From Sphingobacterium sp. HMA12 (GTDB lineage: Bacteria > Bacteroidota > Bacteroidia > Sphingobacteriales > Sphingobacteriaceae): 64,000 bases of DNA. The notes under the pieces were generated by a model. The model made no database searches. It saw nothing but the letters and a program-made list of their open reading frames with translations, and was not told where the DNA came from. The stretch's first letter is position 1. Every line of letters starts with the position of its first letter. The stretch spans positions 1,840,691 through 1,904,690 of the forward strand of contig NZ_BEYR01000001.1 of NCBI RefSeq assembly GCF_002933815.1, in the 5' to 3' direction. The position numbers were made by a program, and so were the translations under genes. Shown one piece after another: positions 26,850 to 38,000 of this stretch.

Positions 26850-27437
26850 TCAAAAACTATCAAGAAATGGAATTAGTAATATTAGCAATATACGATCAGA
26901 CGTTAGAATATCTTTCAGTTGTTTATTAGCCTGTTGTATATGGTGGTTTATAGCCGAATCGCTAATATTTAATAGCTTACCAATTTCACGGTAGCTTAAA
27001 CCTTCCAGTTTATGCATACAGTAAACTTCACGCTGTCTGGGGGTTAACTTATCCAACGCCATGTTTAAAACTGTCTTTGCGTTAGACGCATCATCGATAT
27101 CCTCAAAAGGTGAATAGCTGTCGTTCTTAGCAAACTCGTTTCTCATCAACTGATCATAAATGCTTTTCCGAAAAACATTTTTGACTAAATTAGAGGCCAT
27201 CGTATATAATAACCCACCAAAATTACCTTTTGGTTCTATGGTTTCACGGATTTCCCAAATTTTTACAAAAATATCCTGGAGCACATCCTGAGCTAACTCC
27301 TCCGATTTAAGTAGGTAAACAAGCTTTAGTGTTAGACGACGGTGATATAAATCATAAAGCTCTTTAAATGCTTCCCTATCTCCATTCCGCAAATTTTCTA
27401 ATAGCAGCTCTTCACTAGTGATAGATATTGTTTTCAA
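26850..27437 (-). CDS. ECF RNA polymerase sigma factor (FecI-like)
   Basis: A 195-residue group IV sigma factor. Region 2 is seen in DREAFKELYDLYHRRL and DVLQDIFVKIWEIR; region 4 in LTPRQREVYCMHKLEGLSYREIGKLLNISDSAINHHI. A short hydrophobic C-terminus (ILLILLIPFL) follows. It should direct transcription of the SusC operon when freed by the FecR-like protein encoded after a 217-base gap. A good housekeeping-type promoter lies upstream at 27471-27502. Confidence 0.95.
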   Translation of the reverse strand: MKTISITSEELLLENLRNGDREAFKELYDLYHRRLTLKLVYLLKSEELAQDVLQDIFVKIWEIRETIEPKGNFGGLLYTMASNLVKNVFRKSIYDQLMRNEFAKNDSYSPFEDIDDASNAKTVLNMALDKLTPRQREVYCMHKLEGLSYREIGKLLNISDSAINHHIQQANKQLKDILTSDRILLILLIPFLDSF

Positions 27438-27470
27438 GTCTATAGATAGATTAGTAATAGTAAAGTGACA

Positions 27471-27502
27471 TAAATTTAAACTTTTTTTTAAAAAACTTCA
27501 AA
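27471..27502 (-). promoter_or_regulatory. Predicted promoter of the sigma factor gene
   Basis: On the reverse strand TTTG (27499-27502), 20 bases, then TAAATTTA (27471-27478), a 7-of-8 match to TAnnTTTG. The expected untranslated leader is about 27 bases. Confidence 0.5.
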
Positions 27503-27796
27503 ATTCGACGGAAAAAATATAAAAAACAACGTTCATAAGAAACGCTGGCAAACCGAGTGATAATTTTAAAAAAGAGTATTTTTGGCGACATCGTTTTCGC
27601 AAACTAACCGGTAAATACTTAAAGCTATCCCAAAAGCCATTTTTGCTTTAAACCCCACAAATAGCTCCTTTTTAGCACAGTGTAACAAGTTGTATATAGA
27701 AGTTCCTTACTAACTAAAATTAGCCTTTAAATGATTTTTGTTTTTAAGCCCACATTTGGCGCAAATCTCTCCAAATCGGGATTCAATAAGATCAAA

Positions 27797-28289
27797 ATGA
27801 AGAAAGAATCACGCATCATAACGCTCATGGTAGTTGGTTTCATTACTAATGGAGATACTAGACACCACAGCGATATCAACAGCCTTACCCAAGATGGCAC
27901 ATGATTTTCAGAGTAAAGTCGTCCATCTCAGTGCTGGGATTAATTCGTACACCTTGAGGGCGATGCTTCTCATCAATAAGCGGTTGGATTGCCGACCGCC
28001 ACAGTACAAAAAAGTTTTCAATGCAGTATTGTAGGATTTTTACTTTCTTCAACTGCTTGTGGACCAAATATCACCTTAACATCCTTCGTCATAGCACGTA
28101 TATGCCAAGGGATAGCTTTAGCCCTTATGGCGTCGGTAGGCCGTTTCATAGTGTTAAAGCTTACAGAAAAGAAAGATCTGGTTGATGCGATCGGTATTTT
28201 CTATCAGCGGTATCGGTCTCGCTGGAATTATATTGGGAACTGAAATGACAAGCGCAGCCATCATACAAAACCACTTGCGACTATCATAG
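27797..28289 (+). pseudogene. DHA2-type MFS drug exporter, decayed
   Basis: The N-terminal part of an EmrB/QacA-type transporter is spread over three frames: MKKESRIITLMVVGF, then LLMEILDTTAISTALPKMAH and VVHLSAGINSYTL, then SSTACGPNITLTSFVIARI and ASVGRFIVLKLTEKKDLVDA, then SGIGLAGIILG. The order is that of helices 1-5. Frameshifts separate the blocks and everything from the middle of the protein on is lost. The gene is dead. Confidence 0.85.
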
Positions 28290-28502
28290 TAAGCTTTTAG
28301 CTTAGGGTATTTGTGGCCCTTTTTAGATGTATAACTTTGAGTTTTTTATGTTGATACCGTATTTGATTTTTATCATTGAACGGTTTAGGGATCTGCACCC
28401 CCGTATAGCCGATCTATATATTTCAAGATAACCCGACGAAACTAAATCTAAATTTAACTTGGCAATTAAGTTATGACAAATTTATCTTTTAATAAAAAGC
28501 TA

Positions 28503-28532
28503 CCCAAAACTCTACATGAGCAGAGTTTTGGG
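28503..28532 (-). terminator. Terminator after the TlpA-type gene
   Basis: An 11-bp perfect inverted repeat CCCAAAACTCT / AGAGTTTTGGG with an 8-base loop. On the reverse strand TAGCTTTTTATT follows, fitting an intrinsic terminator 55 bases beyond the stop at 28588. The spacer 28290-28502 shows nothing else. Confidence 0.75.
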
Positions 28533-28587
28533 GCCGGTGACGAAGTTCAAAAGGCCTTCTTCATCACTGGGCACGTAATTAGAAAAA

Positions 28588-29748
28588 TTATTTAATGTTT
28601 CCGAATACATGCTCCAATTCTCTACGGAGATTATCGCCTCGAAGTCCGGAAGCTATTATTTTACCCGATGGGTCGATCAAGAAATTAGCGGGAATTGACT
28701 TGATTAAATATAATTGACTTGCGGAATTCTCCCAGCCTTTCAGATCTGAAACCTGAGTCCAGGGAAGGTGGTCCTGTTCTACCGCTTTAAGCCATGCTTC
28801 CCGTTTGTCATCAAGAGAAACAGATAACACTTCAAGCCCCTTTGGATGGAAATCATTATAGGCCTTTAGGACATGTGGATTTTCGGCCCGACATGGTACG
28901 CACCAACTCGCCCAAAAATCAACAAATACATACTTACCCCTATAGCCCGAAAGCTTTATCAACTTCCCATCTTTATCAGGTTGCTCAAAATCAATGGCCA
29001 TTGTTCCAGGGGCTATTTTCAACCGCCGACGTTGCTCGTTAATATCGGTATAGATAGTCTTTGCTAAGTAAGATGAGCGCAGGCGCGGTTCCATTTTATC
29101 CAGTCCTGCTTCAAACCTATCTAAACCAGCTTCATCTGGAGGAATAACCATCTGCATGTATCGCAGCGTTACAAAACTGTTCGGATTTGCCGCTATCCAA
29201 TCTTGGATATCTTTTGTATAGACTTCTAAGGCCTCTGTATTTGCCTTTGTTAATATTCTCATCTGCGCTGTATCACCTTGTCTTTGTGCTTCCATGTAAC
29301 CTCGTCTAATTTTGTCTCTACCCGAACGTTTCATAGCGCCATCAAATAGATACTCATTTTCTTCGTGGACCTTGGAGCCCGTCACTATCAAGTTTTTTAT
29401 GTGTTCACGCGAAGAGGTGTCCCAAGTTGCACGCAGGTTAATATTGGAATTCTCTAAAAATAATCCCATCGAAGCTGGATATTTGCTACCAGGTATGTTT
29501 GTATATATACTTACCATACACGGTTCGTCTACTTGCCCTCTGAATGTAAACTTGCCGTCTTTCATGAGTACTGAATCGGTATGCAACTCCTGGTTTCTGA
29601 CAATGGACGAAAGATAAACATATTGCTTTCCAGCTGGCATGCTGTCAATTTTACCATGAATTACATAGTTATCATTCCTACCTTTCTGGGCGAATACCAG
29701 AACAGGCAAGAATAGCAAAGTTTGAATTATCAATGTTTTTATTTTCAT
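28588..29748 (-). CDS. TlpA-family thiol-disulfide oxidoreductase with DUF4369-like domain
   Basis: A 386-residue exported protein: signal peptide (1-20), a DUF4369-like beta domain (YVIHGKIDSMPAGKQYVYL, DSVLMKDGKFTFRG) to about 125, a helical linker, and a C-terminal thioredoxin domain with FWASWCVPC (Cys283, Cys286), LEVLSVSLDD and SIPANFLIDPSGK. It is typical of Bacteroidota periplasmic thiol reductases. It is separated by 237 bases and a hairpin from the previous gene on the same strand, so it may have its own transcript, but it belongs to the second sigma-linked SusC/SusD locus by position. Confidence 0.92.
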   Translation of the reverse strand: MKIKTLIIQTLLFLPVLVFAQKGRNDNYVIHGKIDSMPAGKQYVYLSSIVRNQELHTDSVLMKDGKFTFRGQVDEPCMVSIYTNIPGSKYPASMGLFLENSNINLRATWDTSSREHIKNLIVTGSKVHEENEYLFDGAMKRSGRDKIRRGYMEAQRQGDTAQMRILTKANTEALEVYTKDIQDWIAANPNSFVTLRYMQMVIPPDEAGLDRFEAGLDKMEPRLRSSYLAKTIYTDINEQRRRLKIAPGTMAIDFEQPDKDGKLIKLSGYRGKYVFVDFWASWCVPCRAENPHVLKAYNDFHPKGLEVLSVSLDDKREAWLKAVEQDHLPWTQVSDLKGWENSASQLYLIKSIPANFLIDPSGKIIASGLRGDNLRRELEHVFGNIK

Positions 29749-29945
29749 GCAGTTATATTATTTTGCTGTTTTATCGATTATTTTAATTTAAATTTTATCC
29801 GGTGCCTCTTTACTCTAGAAATGAGGTAGCAGTGCTCCATTATTAATTTTACTCTTATGTCCAGTTCATCACTACGCGATTTTGTAAACGAATAGTAGAA
29901 GGCATCCTGGGGCGCAAATATTTAAAAGAGCAGTTTGGGAAAAAA

Positions 29946-29979
29946 GCAGCAAACAAGAATCCCCTGAGAGACTCTTGTT
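29946..29979 (-). terminator. Terminator after the second-locus operon
   Basis: Reverse strand: AACAAGA (29973-29979) pairs with TCTTGTT (29952-29958), then GCTGCTTTTTT. It lies just past the stop of the TlpA-type gene at 29986. Confidence 0.6.
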
Positions 29980-29985
29980 GTATTT

Positions 29986-31482
29986 TTATCCTTTTCGCGC
30001 AAATTCAATCATTGCAGATAGCTCCCTTACGGCTGTATCCTCATCACCTGAAAATCCCGATGTTTCAAATCGGATACGTCCCTGCGGATCGATGATTACT
30101 TTTGTGGGAATGCCGTCCACCTTGTAAGCTTGTGCCACTTCGCTCTCGTGGGTGGAAGGTTCACGCAGATCCATCAGCACCTCAAAACTGTACTTATTAT
30201 CAGTCACAAATTTTTTGGCATTTGCTGTTGCATCACCTGTCCCCCTTTCCCAAGTGTGCAGAAATAGGAAACGGACGTCCTTGTCGTTTTTGTATTTATC
30301 TACTGCTTTTTGCATAGCTGGAAAGGACGCTTTACATGGTCCACACCAGGTTGCCCAAAAGTCGAGCACCACTACTTTTCCGCGCAAATCAGCTAGTCTC
30401 ACGGTATTACCATCCACATCCTTTAGTTTAAAGTCTGGTGCCTCTTTAGACACTAATTTTTTCATCATTTCGGCTTGGTCATTTGCGATCCTATTTTGGT
30501 CCAAGGCTTCTTTATAGGCCTGGTACCCCTCTAACGATCCTTTGCTGTCGGAATACCCTTTTTGAAGCAGATCGACTGTCACCACACCTTTGTTCCCTTT
30601 AACATAATCTTCTTCGAGATAAGGAAGTGCTTCCGCATATTTTTTATTATCCAGCAGGGCATTTAAATATGCTCCTTCTATGATCTCTAAATTCGTTTGC
30701 TCCATTGGTGCTTTTCGCATCAATTCCTGACGAACTGCTGCTATCAACTGCAGGCCTTCAGGTGCTCTATCCGCTCTGCCTAAAGCATCGGCATAACTGC
30801 TTAGGGTGATATAATACCCTTGTTCACTCCTTCGACGTCGTTCCTTTCGGATTTCTTCCGTATCACCCACCTCCGGTTTGGCCAAATCCGAGCGATGGTA
30901 GGCAAGACCATCCTCTAAAAATGGTAAGGCAGCCTTTGGATTCTTTCTACTTAGGATACGCGCACAGCTGGACAATATTGAAGCTTTGTTCAGGCGATTT
31001 CCGTTCCGGTCCGAAGACATATCTGCATATAAGTCCGCATACTGGATCATTTTTGCGACATTCCCCTCTGCTGCATAGGCATTGGCCATGTTATACATCT
31101 CAAAGCCCATTGATACTTTTGGATGTTGCTTTATAAGCGCCTGAAAACGAGCGTCACGTTCAGCAATTGATTCCAAAGCACTTATCTCTTTGACCTTGTC
31201 CTGGATCGCAAGTTGGCCATTTGGAAAATCTTTAACTACAGACTTCCGAACAGTCTCTACCTTTTCTTCATTTTTCTGTCCATAGTAATACCAGTACGCC
31301 AAAACTCTATCCGATTCTTCCTTACTATGCTCCAACTTTTTTAGGGTGGATTGTAAAGACTTCGAATCATTCATTTCCTTCAAAGCGGTCAGGCGCTCTT
31401 GTATTGTAGATACTTTTTTCTCCTGTGCCTGAGCTACGGATAGCAACGCTATCAAGCCCAGTGTTATACTAATTTTCTTCAT
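29986..31482 (-). CDS. TlpA-family protein with helical-repeat domain
   Basis: A 498-residue exported protein, counted from the ATG at 31482. I preferred that start over the ATG at 31554 because a clean signal peptide (MKKISITLGLIALLSVAQAQ) follows it and it lies 4 bases after the upstream stop. The middle (about 30-340) is made of TPR-like helical pairs (ANAYAAEGNVAKMIQYADLY, YITLSSYADALGRADRA). The C-terminal thioredoxin domain has FWATWCGPC (Cys380, Cys383) and DGIPTKVIIDPQGR. It should be a periplasmic thiol reductase that docks to partners through its repeats. It is translated together with the PKD-like lipoprotein. Confidence 0.92.
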   Translation of the reverse strand: MKKISITLGLIALLSVAQAQEKKVSTIQERLTALKEMNDSKSLQSTLKKLEHSKEESDRVLAYWYYYGQKNEEKVETVRKSVVKDFPNGQLAIQDKVKEISALESIAERDARFQALIKQHPKVSMGFEMYNMANAYAAEGNVAKMIQYADLYADMSSDRNGNRLNKASILSSCARILSRKNPKAALPFLEDGLAYHRSDLAKPEVGDTEEIRKERRRRSEQGYYITLSSYADALGRADRAPEGLQLIAAVRQELMRKAPMEQTNLEIIEGAYLNALLDNKKYAEALPYLEEDYVKGNKGVVTVDLLQKGYSDSKGSLEGYQAYKEALDQNRIANDQAEMMKKLVSKEAPDFKLKDVDGNTVRLADLRGKVVVLDFWATWCGPCKASFPAMQKAVDKYKNDKDVRFLFLHTWERGTGDATANAKKFVTDNKYSFEVLMDLREPSTHESEVAQAYKVDGIPTKVIIDPQGRIRFETSGFSGDEDTAVRELSAMIEFARKG

Positions 31483-31486
31483 TGAT

Positions 31487-32923
31487 TTATTTGTTACTGA
31501 TATGGATAATATGACCAAGATTACCAAAAACCTTTTTTGGCGCAGCGTCGACAAATTTTCCCAGATCGTTTATTTCGAAAAGGTTAAAATTACCCGAAGT
31601 GCCATCCCAGGTAGACACAGCAAGCGTTTTGCTTGTTTTACGTTTTATCTCGATGTCTGTAATTACCTGTGAGCTGGGAAAACTATAAAGTAACTCCGCG
31701 CTATTAGCTACTATGTTGTATAAGTATATCTTATTATCCACGGCATAATACATATGTTGGAATAAGCCCGAGGCGGTAAATAGCTTTGCTTTGCTAAAAT
31801 CAGGACACTGGCTATCCGTAACTTTTTGGTACAGATTTGGATCCAAATTATTTATCCCCATAACATACCTTCCGTCATTGTCTTCCATCACACAATAAAA
31901 CACACTGCTACTTGATGAAACTCTTCCCTTTTCGGCAGCTATCATAGTCTTGCCGACATTTGACATATTGAATATGTTAAGTGTAGTGTTCGATCCGTTG
32001 GCAGCCACAGCAAGGGTTCTTGCAAAGGCCGGAGCAACCAGAAACCGTTTATATTTGTTGTCGTAAAAGAAAGTGTTATATAAAGATGAAGAAATGACCG
32101 CGGGAAACAGGTTGTAATCTCCACCAAGCCCTGGCGTATACGGTTTTAATATTTCATTGGGATAAAAATCTCCCATACCGACATGGATCTCACCATTATT
32201 AATAAAATACTGATCCACACGACCTAATCCACCATCCCAAGCTAACCCACCATAACCATTAGGGGACATAAAGACTTCCTCACTCTTACCTGTCAATTTA
32301 AATGTATTGGGATCAAAGCGGAATATCTCAGTTCCTGTAAAGCTGGCTATGGATGCATATTTTACCTGATAACTTACTTGGGTGTAAAATGAGGCTTTAA
32401 GGTTCTCTGGGAAGGACAGATTATTTGCCTGTCCTACAGGATCAGGGAATACCGCATCGTCTGCCCGTATAAATGAAAGCTTGCCTTTACCTCCTAAGTT
32501 ATGGGAAACCAGCCAACCTTCATAAAAAGCACCATTGACAGTTAAAAAGAGGTGCTTGTTAAATTCAAGACCGTTGTCCAAATCGGTCACAGTATATTGA
32601 ATATTATACTGCTGAGGTGGCAGATCAATAATCGTATCCAAATCTTTCTTGTCGGACAAGATGTAAACAGCATCGTTTGTCATTGCTTTCCAGCGGTAGG
32701 CATATCGCCCTGTCTTTCCCGGCGGAATATTTATCGTAACCGAAATATTTAACTTTTCCAACTGGACCACATCGTACTCGCTCTTGTCCATCAGAATGTT
32801 GATATCTCCAATTGGTGATCGGCTAAAGTCCTGTTCAAATGAGGAGCAACCTTGCATTAGTAAAGCTATCAGGCCAATCCGTAAGTAGCCTATAGTATCT
32901 TTTAAAAATCTATTTACTTTCAT
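31487..32923 (-). CDS. PKD-like family lipoprotein
   Basis: A 478-residue lipoprotein (LLMQGC, Cys26). The N-terminal part has the Ig/PKD-like strands YDVVQLEKLNISVTINIP and YAYRWKAM, and the remainder forms a beta-rich, propeller-like domain (GKLSFIRADDAVF, YYAVDNKIYLYNI). It matches the PKD-like lipoproteins that follow DUF4843 in SusC/SusD loci lacking sugar enzymes. It is probably a surface ligand-binding subunit. It follows the DUF4843-like gene by 11 bases and precedes the TlpA-type gene by 4 bases. Confidence 0.8.
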   Translation of the reverse strand: MKVNRFLKDTIGYLRIGLIALLMQGCSSFEQDFSRSPIGDINILMDKSEYDVVQLEKLNISVTINIPPGKTGRYAYRWKAMTNDAVYILSDKKDLDTIIDLPPQQYNIQYTVTDLDNGLEFNKHLFLTVNGAFYEGWLVSHNLGGKGKLSFIRADDAVFPDPVGQANNLSFPENLKASFYTQVSYQVKYASIASFTGTEIFRFDPNTFKLTGKSEEVFMSPNGYGGLAWDGGLGRVDQYFINNGEIHVGMGDFYPNEILKPYTPGLGGDYNLFPAVISSSLYNTFFYDNKYKRFLVAPAFARTLAVAANGSNTTLNIFNMSNVGKTMIAAEKGRVSSSSSVFYCVMEDNDGRYVMGINNLDPNLYQKVTDSQCPDFSKAKLFTASGLFQHMYYAVDNKIYLYNIVANSAELLYSFPSSQVITDIEIKRKTSKTLAVSTWDGTSGNFNLFEINDLGKFVDAAPKKVFGNLGHIIHISNK

Positions 32924-32934
32924 TATCTGCTGAA

Positions 32935-33648
32935 TTAAAAAGTTACACGTTCACCAAACTCATCTATCAAAGGTCCGTTTGCGGCTTCGTATTTTACTAA
33001 GGCATTGCGGAGAATCACGGGATAGGTAAAAGTTCCATAGGCACCTATAGTATCATATGAAAAATCAGAAATACCTAATACACTGATCATAAAACGTATA
33101 CGTGTTGCAGAGAATGGTCCAAAGTCATATTCCACATCATCCCAGTATACTGGCCTTTCTGGCTTGTTGGACACCCATATCTTATAGGAATTTATAGCTT
33201 TGGTACCGCCGATAGTGAGCCCTTGACCTCCTGGTAAGAAGTCTTCTGAGGCAGCGACTTCAGCCACGATCCGTAAGGCTTGTGTTTCCATTTTGGGGGT
33301 ATTGATCAGTATCACCGGGTAATTAATTGTTACGGAATCCGCTGGTAGCAATACCTCTGGCATGAGAAAATCTTCACCTAATACAGCTGTTGTACCCAGT
33401 CCTGGCTTGACTTTTATGGTTCTCGGGCGATCCTGCGTTCTACCCTGGATCCGCATTTTGAGAAATAAGGTATCCCTTTCCTTTTTTATAGGGTCAAAAG
33501 CGAACGTATAACTTGTAGAATCAACATCGTACTCACCGATAAAAAAAGAAACCCGTTCAGCACCTTCGAATAAAATCGTATTTTGCTTCTTACAAGCTGC
33601 CATTGCGAATAGTAGCCCGACAAAAAATATATATTTTCTAGTATTCAT
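32935..33648 (-). CDS. DUF4843-like lipoprotein
   Basis: About 237 residues from ATG 33648, chosen because it lies just after the SusD stop at 33653 and gives a short lipoprotein signal (FVGLLFAMAAC); longer starts at 33660 or 33687 would overlap SusD. The protein is beta-rich with RVSFFIGEYDVDSTSYTFAF, DTLFLKMRIQG, VKPGLGTTAVLGEDF and RPVYWDDVEYDFGPFSATR, the pattern of DUF4843 proteins that accompany SusC/SusD. It probably sits with SusD at the cell surface. Activity unknown. Confidence 0.8.
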   Translation of the reverse strand: MNTRKYIFFVGLLFAMAACKKQNTILFEGAERVSFFIGEYDVDSTSYTFAFDPIKKERDTLFLKMRIQGRTQDRPRTIKVKPGLGTTAVLGEDFLMPEVLLPADSVTINYPVILINTPKMETQALRIVAEVAASEDFLPGGQGLTIGGTKAINSYKIWVSNKPERPVYWDDVEYDFGPFSATRIRFMISVLGISDFSYDTIGAYGTFTYPVILRNALVKYEAANGPLIDEFGERVTF

Positions 33649-33652
33649 AAGT

Positions 33653-35077
33653 TTATTCATAAGTAGGATTATACTCCAGTTCCACATTAGGAATCGGAAG
33701 TTTATAAACTGTCAACGGAACATCAGTATTCATGAAAGGCATACGCGTGACGGCTTTTCTCTTTAAATAGAAAAAATACTGTCCTTCGGCATAAAACTCT
33801 TTATGATACTCTTTTTGAATTTCGTTCTGTAGTTGCGTCGCAGTAACCGACCCGTCTTCCGGGAGTTTGTTAACTGCTCGGGCAAAACGAACCTTGTTTA
33901 ACTCGACTATTCCAGAGAGCGTTGAGTTTGCTGCTTCAGCTAGGATATAATACATCTCTGACATCCGAATCAATGGAATGAGTTGATCCTGTCGTTGTGA
34001 TGAGGTCAAGCCTTCTCCACTCACCGGCGTATAGGTCTGCCAAAACTTACTAGGAAATAGTACACCCTGATCTTGCTCGAATAAATAGAGTCGACGTACA
34101 TCTGTCGTCGAATTTTCATATAATGTATTTATATTGGCCAAGGTACGTGTCAAGCCTCTTCCTGAAGATATATAAAGCCTGAAATAATTTTGGGTCCAGT
34201 TGAGTATATCCCTTGAGCGTAACGCGAATACCAGTTCTGGCATAAACAATCTATCTTTTGATCCCGCAACTGCACTAACGGATGTATTGGCTACAAAGGG
34301 AAACTTCGCGCCATCGACTACTTCCTGAGCAGCTTTAGCTGCCGCCGGTTTGTCTCCCATATACATGTAAACACGAGCCTCTAATCCTTTGACCCCATAA
34401 TAATTCAATCGGATACGACGGGTATTCAGGTCGGTATCATCCTCAAAAACCGGGTCGACGGATTTAAGTAGAGCTGCAGCTTCTGCAATATCGCTTAATA
34501 CCAATTTGCATACCTGCTCCGATGTCCCGGGCACATTGGCAAAAGCATCCACCTTGGTCTCGTAGGGAATAGCCTTTTGTCCTTTTCCAACTTGATACTC
34601 GGGACCAAACAACCGGAAAAGATCAAAGTGGATATAAGCCCGTAACGCCAACGCTTCCCCACGGATCAAATTATATCCTTTTGAAGAAAGAACAGATTTG
34701 TTAGAAGTTGACTTTTCTATAATTTTATTCAGCCCTGCAATAGCATTATACGAGCTGCTCCAAACCTCACTAAGGATATTTCTGACCTCGTCGCTGTTGT
34801 AATTATACGAACGTGTCTCATAATAAGGTGCTGTCGAACTGGATTGGGTATAATTTTGTGCCAAGGCTGATACAAAACCCAGGGAGAGCCGGTCTCCATA
34901 CATGCTCTGCTTACTGAGTTGGGAGTATACCCCTACTAAAGCCTGTTCAAACCCTATTTCAGAAGCAAACATCTGTTCCTCAGCAACGGAGGATTTAGGT
35001 TCAACATCCAGATACTTGCTGCATCCGGAGAGAGACAAAAGAGTCGTTAATGCTAGTAAAAATACATATATTTTCAT
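33653..35077 (-). CDS. SusD/RagB-family outer membrane lipoprotein
   Basis: A 474-residue lipoprotein (LLSLSGC, Cys19) with SusD marks: SEIGFEQALVGVYSQLS, GEALALRAYIHFDLFRLFG, KGLEARVYMYMGD and, near the end, QKEYHKEFYAEGQYFFYLKR and KLPIPNVELEYNP. It follows SusC by 12 bases. In these enzyme-free loci the ligand is unknown. Confidence 0.95.
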   Translation of the reverse strand: MKIYVFLLALTTLLSLSGCSKYLDVEPKSSVAEEQMFASEIGFEQALVGVYSQLSKQSMYGDRLSLGFVSALAQNYTQSSSTAPYYETRSYNYNSDEVRNILSEVWSSSYNAIAGLNKIIEKSTSNKSVLSSKGYNLIRGEALALRAYIHFDLFRLFGPEYQVGKGQKAIPYETKVDAFANVPGTSEQVCKLVLSDIAEAAALLKSVDPVFEDDTDLNTRRIRLNYYGVKGLEARVYMYMGDKPAAAKAAQEVVDGAKFPFVANTSVSAVAGSKDRLFMPELVFALRSRDILNWTQNYFRLYISSGRGLTRTLANINTLYENSTTDVRRLYLFEQDQGVLFPSKFWQTYTPVSGEGLTSSQRQDQLIPLIRMSEMYYILAEAANSTLSGIVELNKVRFARAVNKLPEDGSVTATQLQNEIQKEYHKEFYAEGQYFFYLKRKAVTRMPFMNTDVPLTVYKLPIPNVELEYNPTYE

Positions 35078-35089
35078 AATCTCTTCTAT

Positions 35090-38000
35090 TTAGAAACTCG
35101 CGCGAAGCGATAGTGAATAATTGCGGGCGAATGGGTTTTCCGTACCCCTTTCGAGCTGGACAGAACTCCACCATATCGGATCATTTGTCAATGCCGTTAT
35201 CGATAGGGAATTTAAGCCCCAACGTTTTAGAAAGGCTTTACCATAGAAATTATAGCCCAACGATGCGGAGGTCAGTTTCAGATTATTATCTTCTTGAACA
35301 AACCGTGATGTAGCCTGTGTCGCATTTGGCGTAGAGATGATACGTTTGTAGAGGGATACATCACCAGGCTTTGACCATCCCAGTTCGTAGGCACGTCGGT
35401 CTACATTTTGCGCAACATCCACATTCTCGACCCGGTCTACCAAGGTATAGTTATAGAGTTTCCCACCAAATTGATAGTTAAAGATTAAATTCAGCTCAAA
35501 CCCTTTATATCGTGCGTTTGAGCCAAAGTTGCCATTCCACTTTGGTTGTTGTACACCGACAGGCACCTTATCTCTAATATCCCAATCGTATGTCGTTGTC
35601 CCATCTTTCTTCAAAAACATTTCCGTACCTGTGGCTGGATCGATGCCTAGTGAGCGCACCGCAAATATGGTGTTCATGGACTGGCCCTCTTCCAACAGTA
35701 CATTCGGGTAAATCTGACCCGCATTTGCCGTATTCAGATCTTCGTTAGCCGTCTTCAACTTGTTGGACAATTTCTTAAGTATGTTTTTATTCGTGAATCC
35801 ATTTACATTGACCGACCACATTACACCCTTTGCCTTTTGATTGATAATGGCATATCGCGCAGAGAATTCCATACCGGTATTCCGTAGCTCGCCAAGATTT
35901 TCCGAATAGCTGCTAAAACCGGTCGAAGGGGCCAGTGTAACCGAAGTTAAAGCATTCCTCGTATCGTCTCTGTAAACCTCCATTCTAAGATCTAAACGTT
36001 GATTCAGCAACGATGCATCCATTCCAATATTTAACTTATAGACACTTTGCCAACTAAGATTATAATTTCCTAAATTATTCAGTATAGCTCCGAGCTGGTC
36101 GTAATAGGAAGAACCGACACCGAAACTGTACCTAAATTGAGCACCATATGCTGGAATATTCAGCGATCCGGTGCTTCCGTAATTTGCCCTTAGGCGGAGT
36201 TTGTTAATAATGGGGCTATCTTTGAAAAAACGCTCATTATGAATATTCCATCCTAAACCCGCAGACCAGAATGTACCAAAGCGTCTGTCTGTACCAAATT
36301 GCGAAGAACCGTCCCGACGTACCGATAGGTCCATGAGATAACGGTTGTCATAGCTATAGTTACCTGAATATACTAGACCGATATTGCGTGTCGTACTTTC
36401 ATCGCCCGTGGGTCGGCCATTCATCTGGTATTGATTGGCAAACAGCAAATTGTCTAGACGGTCGTACGGAAACCCTTCTGCTACAATCTGGTAAAATTCG
36501 CTCGTAGCATTTTTAGCATTGAACCCCAGCATCGAAAAGATTTGACTTTTTCCGAATTGCACATTATAATTGGCCGTGGTCAAACTTTCATAACCAAAAG
36601 ACTTTCCTGTGCGAGCGGTATAGGATCCGCGACGACTTGGCTCGGCAATAGAGGCAAACCTAGAATCCTGTGCAGAATAAAACTGATCGGCGTCATCGTG
36701 CTGCTTTGTGATACTGAAATTAGACTCCACAAATAATCCCGGAATAATATTATAGCGCACAGAGAAATTATTGGTGACACCAAAGTATGCCGATTTATTG
36801 ACCGAATGTAAGGTCGTATTGTATAAAGGGTTTATCGTCGTATAAGGCTGGTATGCCGGATGGTAATAAACTTCCTCCAGTAATAGCGGAATATTTCCTT
36901 CGGCATCATATGGTGAAAAATAAGGATTAGCAGTAACGTAATCACTGAACCTACCGTACGGAGAAACATTGGCCTTATTTTGGAACACACGCAGGGAGTT
37001 CATAAAGCGGAACTTATCGACATTGTAACTCAGGTCGACCTGCCCGCTGTAATTATCCCTATCCTGTCCCTTCATTACCCCCTCTTGCATATCAGCAGTG
37101 AACTGCAATCCATAACGAAAGATTTCATCGCCTCCCTGAACACGTAAGGAAGAACGGTTACTACGGCCAATTTGAGTTGGAATTTTCAACCAGTCAGTGT
37201 CTACACCTTCCAGAATATTTTTTAGGTGTGAATTGTACAGTACATCTTTGCCCAATTGACCGATGTTGAAGGTGCTGGTGTAAAAGCCTGCACGCTTTTC
37301 GAAATCCAGCTTTTCCCTGGCATTCAACAGATTGTAAACACCTAATTCAGGTGTGGCTATTCTAAAATCGTTTGTAAAGGTGACCTGTACTTTTCCTGCC
37401 GCTGGAGGTATCGTGGTAATGACCATTACGCCGTTTGCCCCCCTAGAACCGTAAATAGCAGTAGCCGAAGCATCTTTCAACAGTGTAATCGACTTGATCA
37501 AATTCATATCGAGATCAACGATACGCTGCAGGTTGACCTGAAATCCATCCAATATAAAAAGGGGTTCATTGGGATTGTTGGAAAGTTCGCCACTGAGGTT
37601 CGGAAACGAGTTCTGTCCCCGCATCTGTACCTCTGGAAGGCGATTTATATTCCCACCGAATTGATTACTTGCCACCAGTCTAAAGGCTGGATCTATAGCC
37701 GATATTGCAGCTAGTACCGAATTGGTATTAATTTTTTTGATTTCTTCACCACTAACGGTTGTAGTGGCTCCGGTAAAACTTTCGGCAGAACGGTTAAATA
37801 TACCTGTCACGACGACTTCATCCAGCTCCTCGGACGTGGGTGATAAATGAATGATATAATTGGTTGCAGAAGTTAGCGGCACTGTCTTCTTTTTAAATCC
37901 TAAATAAGATACCTCCAGTACTTTGGCATATTCGGGTACCTGGATTATAAACTTTCCATTTAGATCTGTGTTAGCCTTAATTGCCTTATCGGTAAAAGTG

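Noticed and set aside
26654..26863. 69-residue reverse frame between sigma and anti-sigma genes
   Set aside because: AT-rich spacer giving a Phe/Leu-rich frame; no start signal or family.
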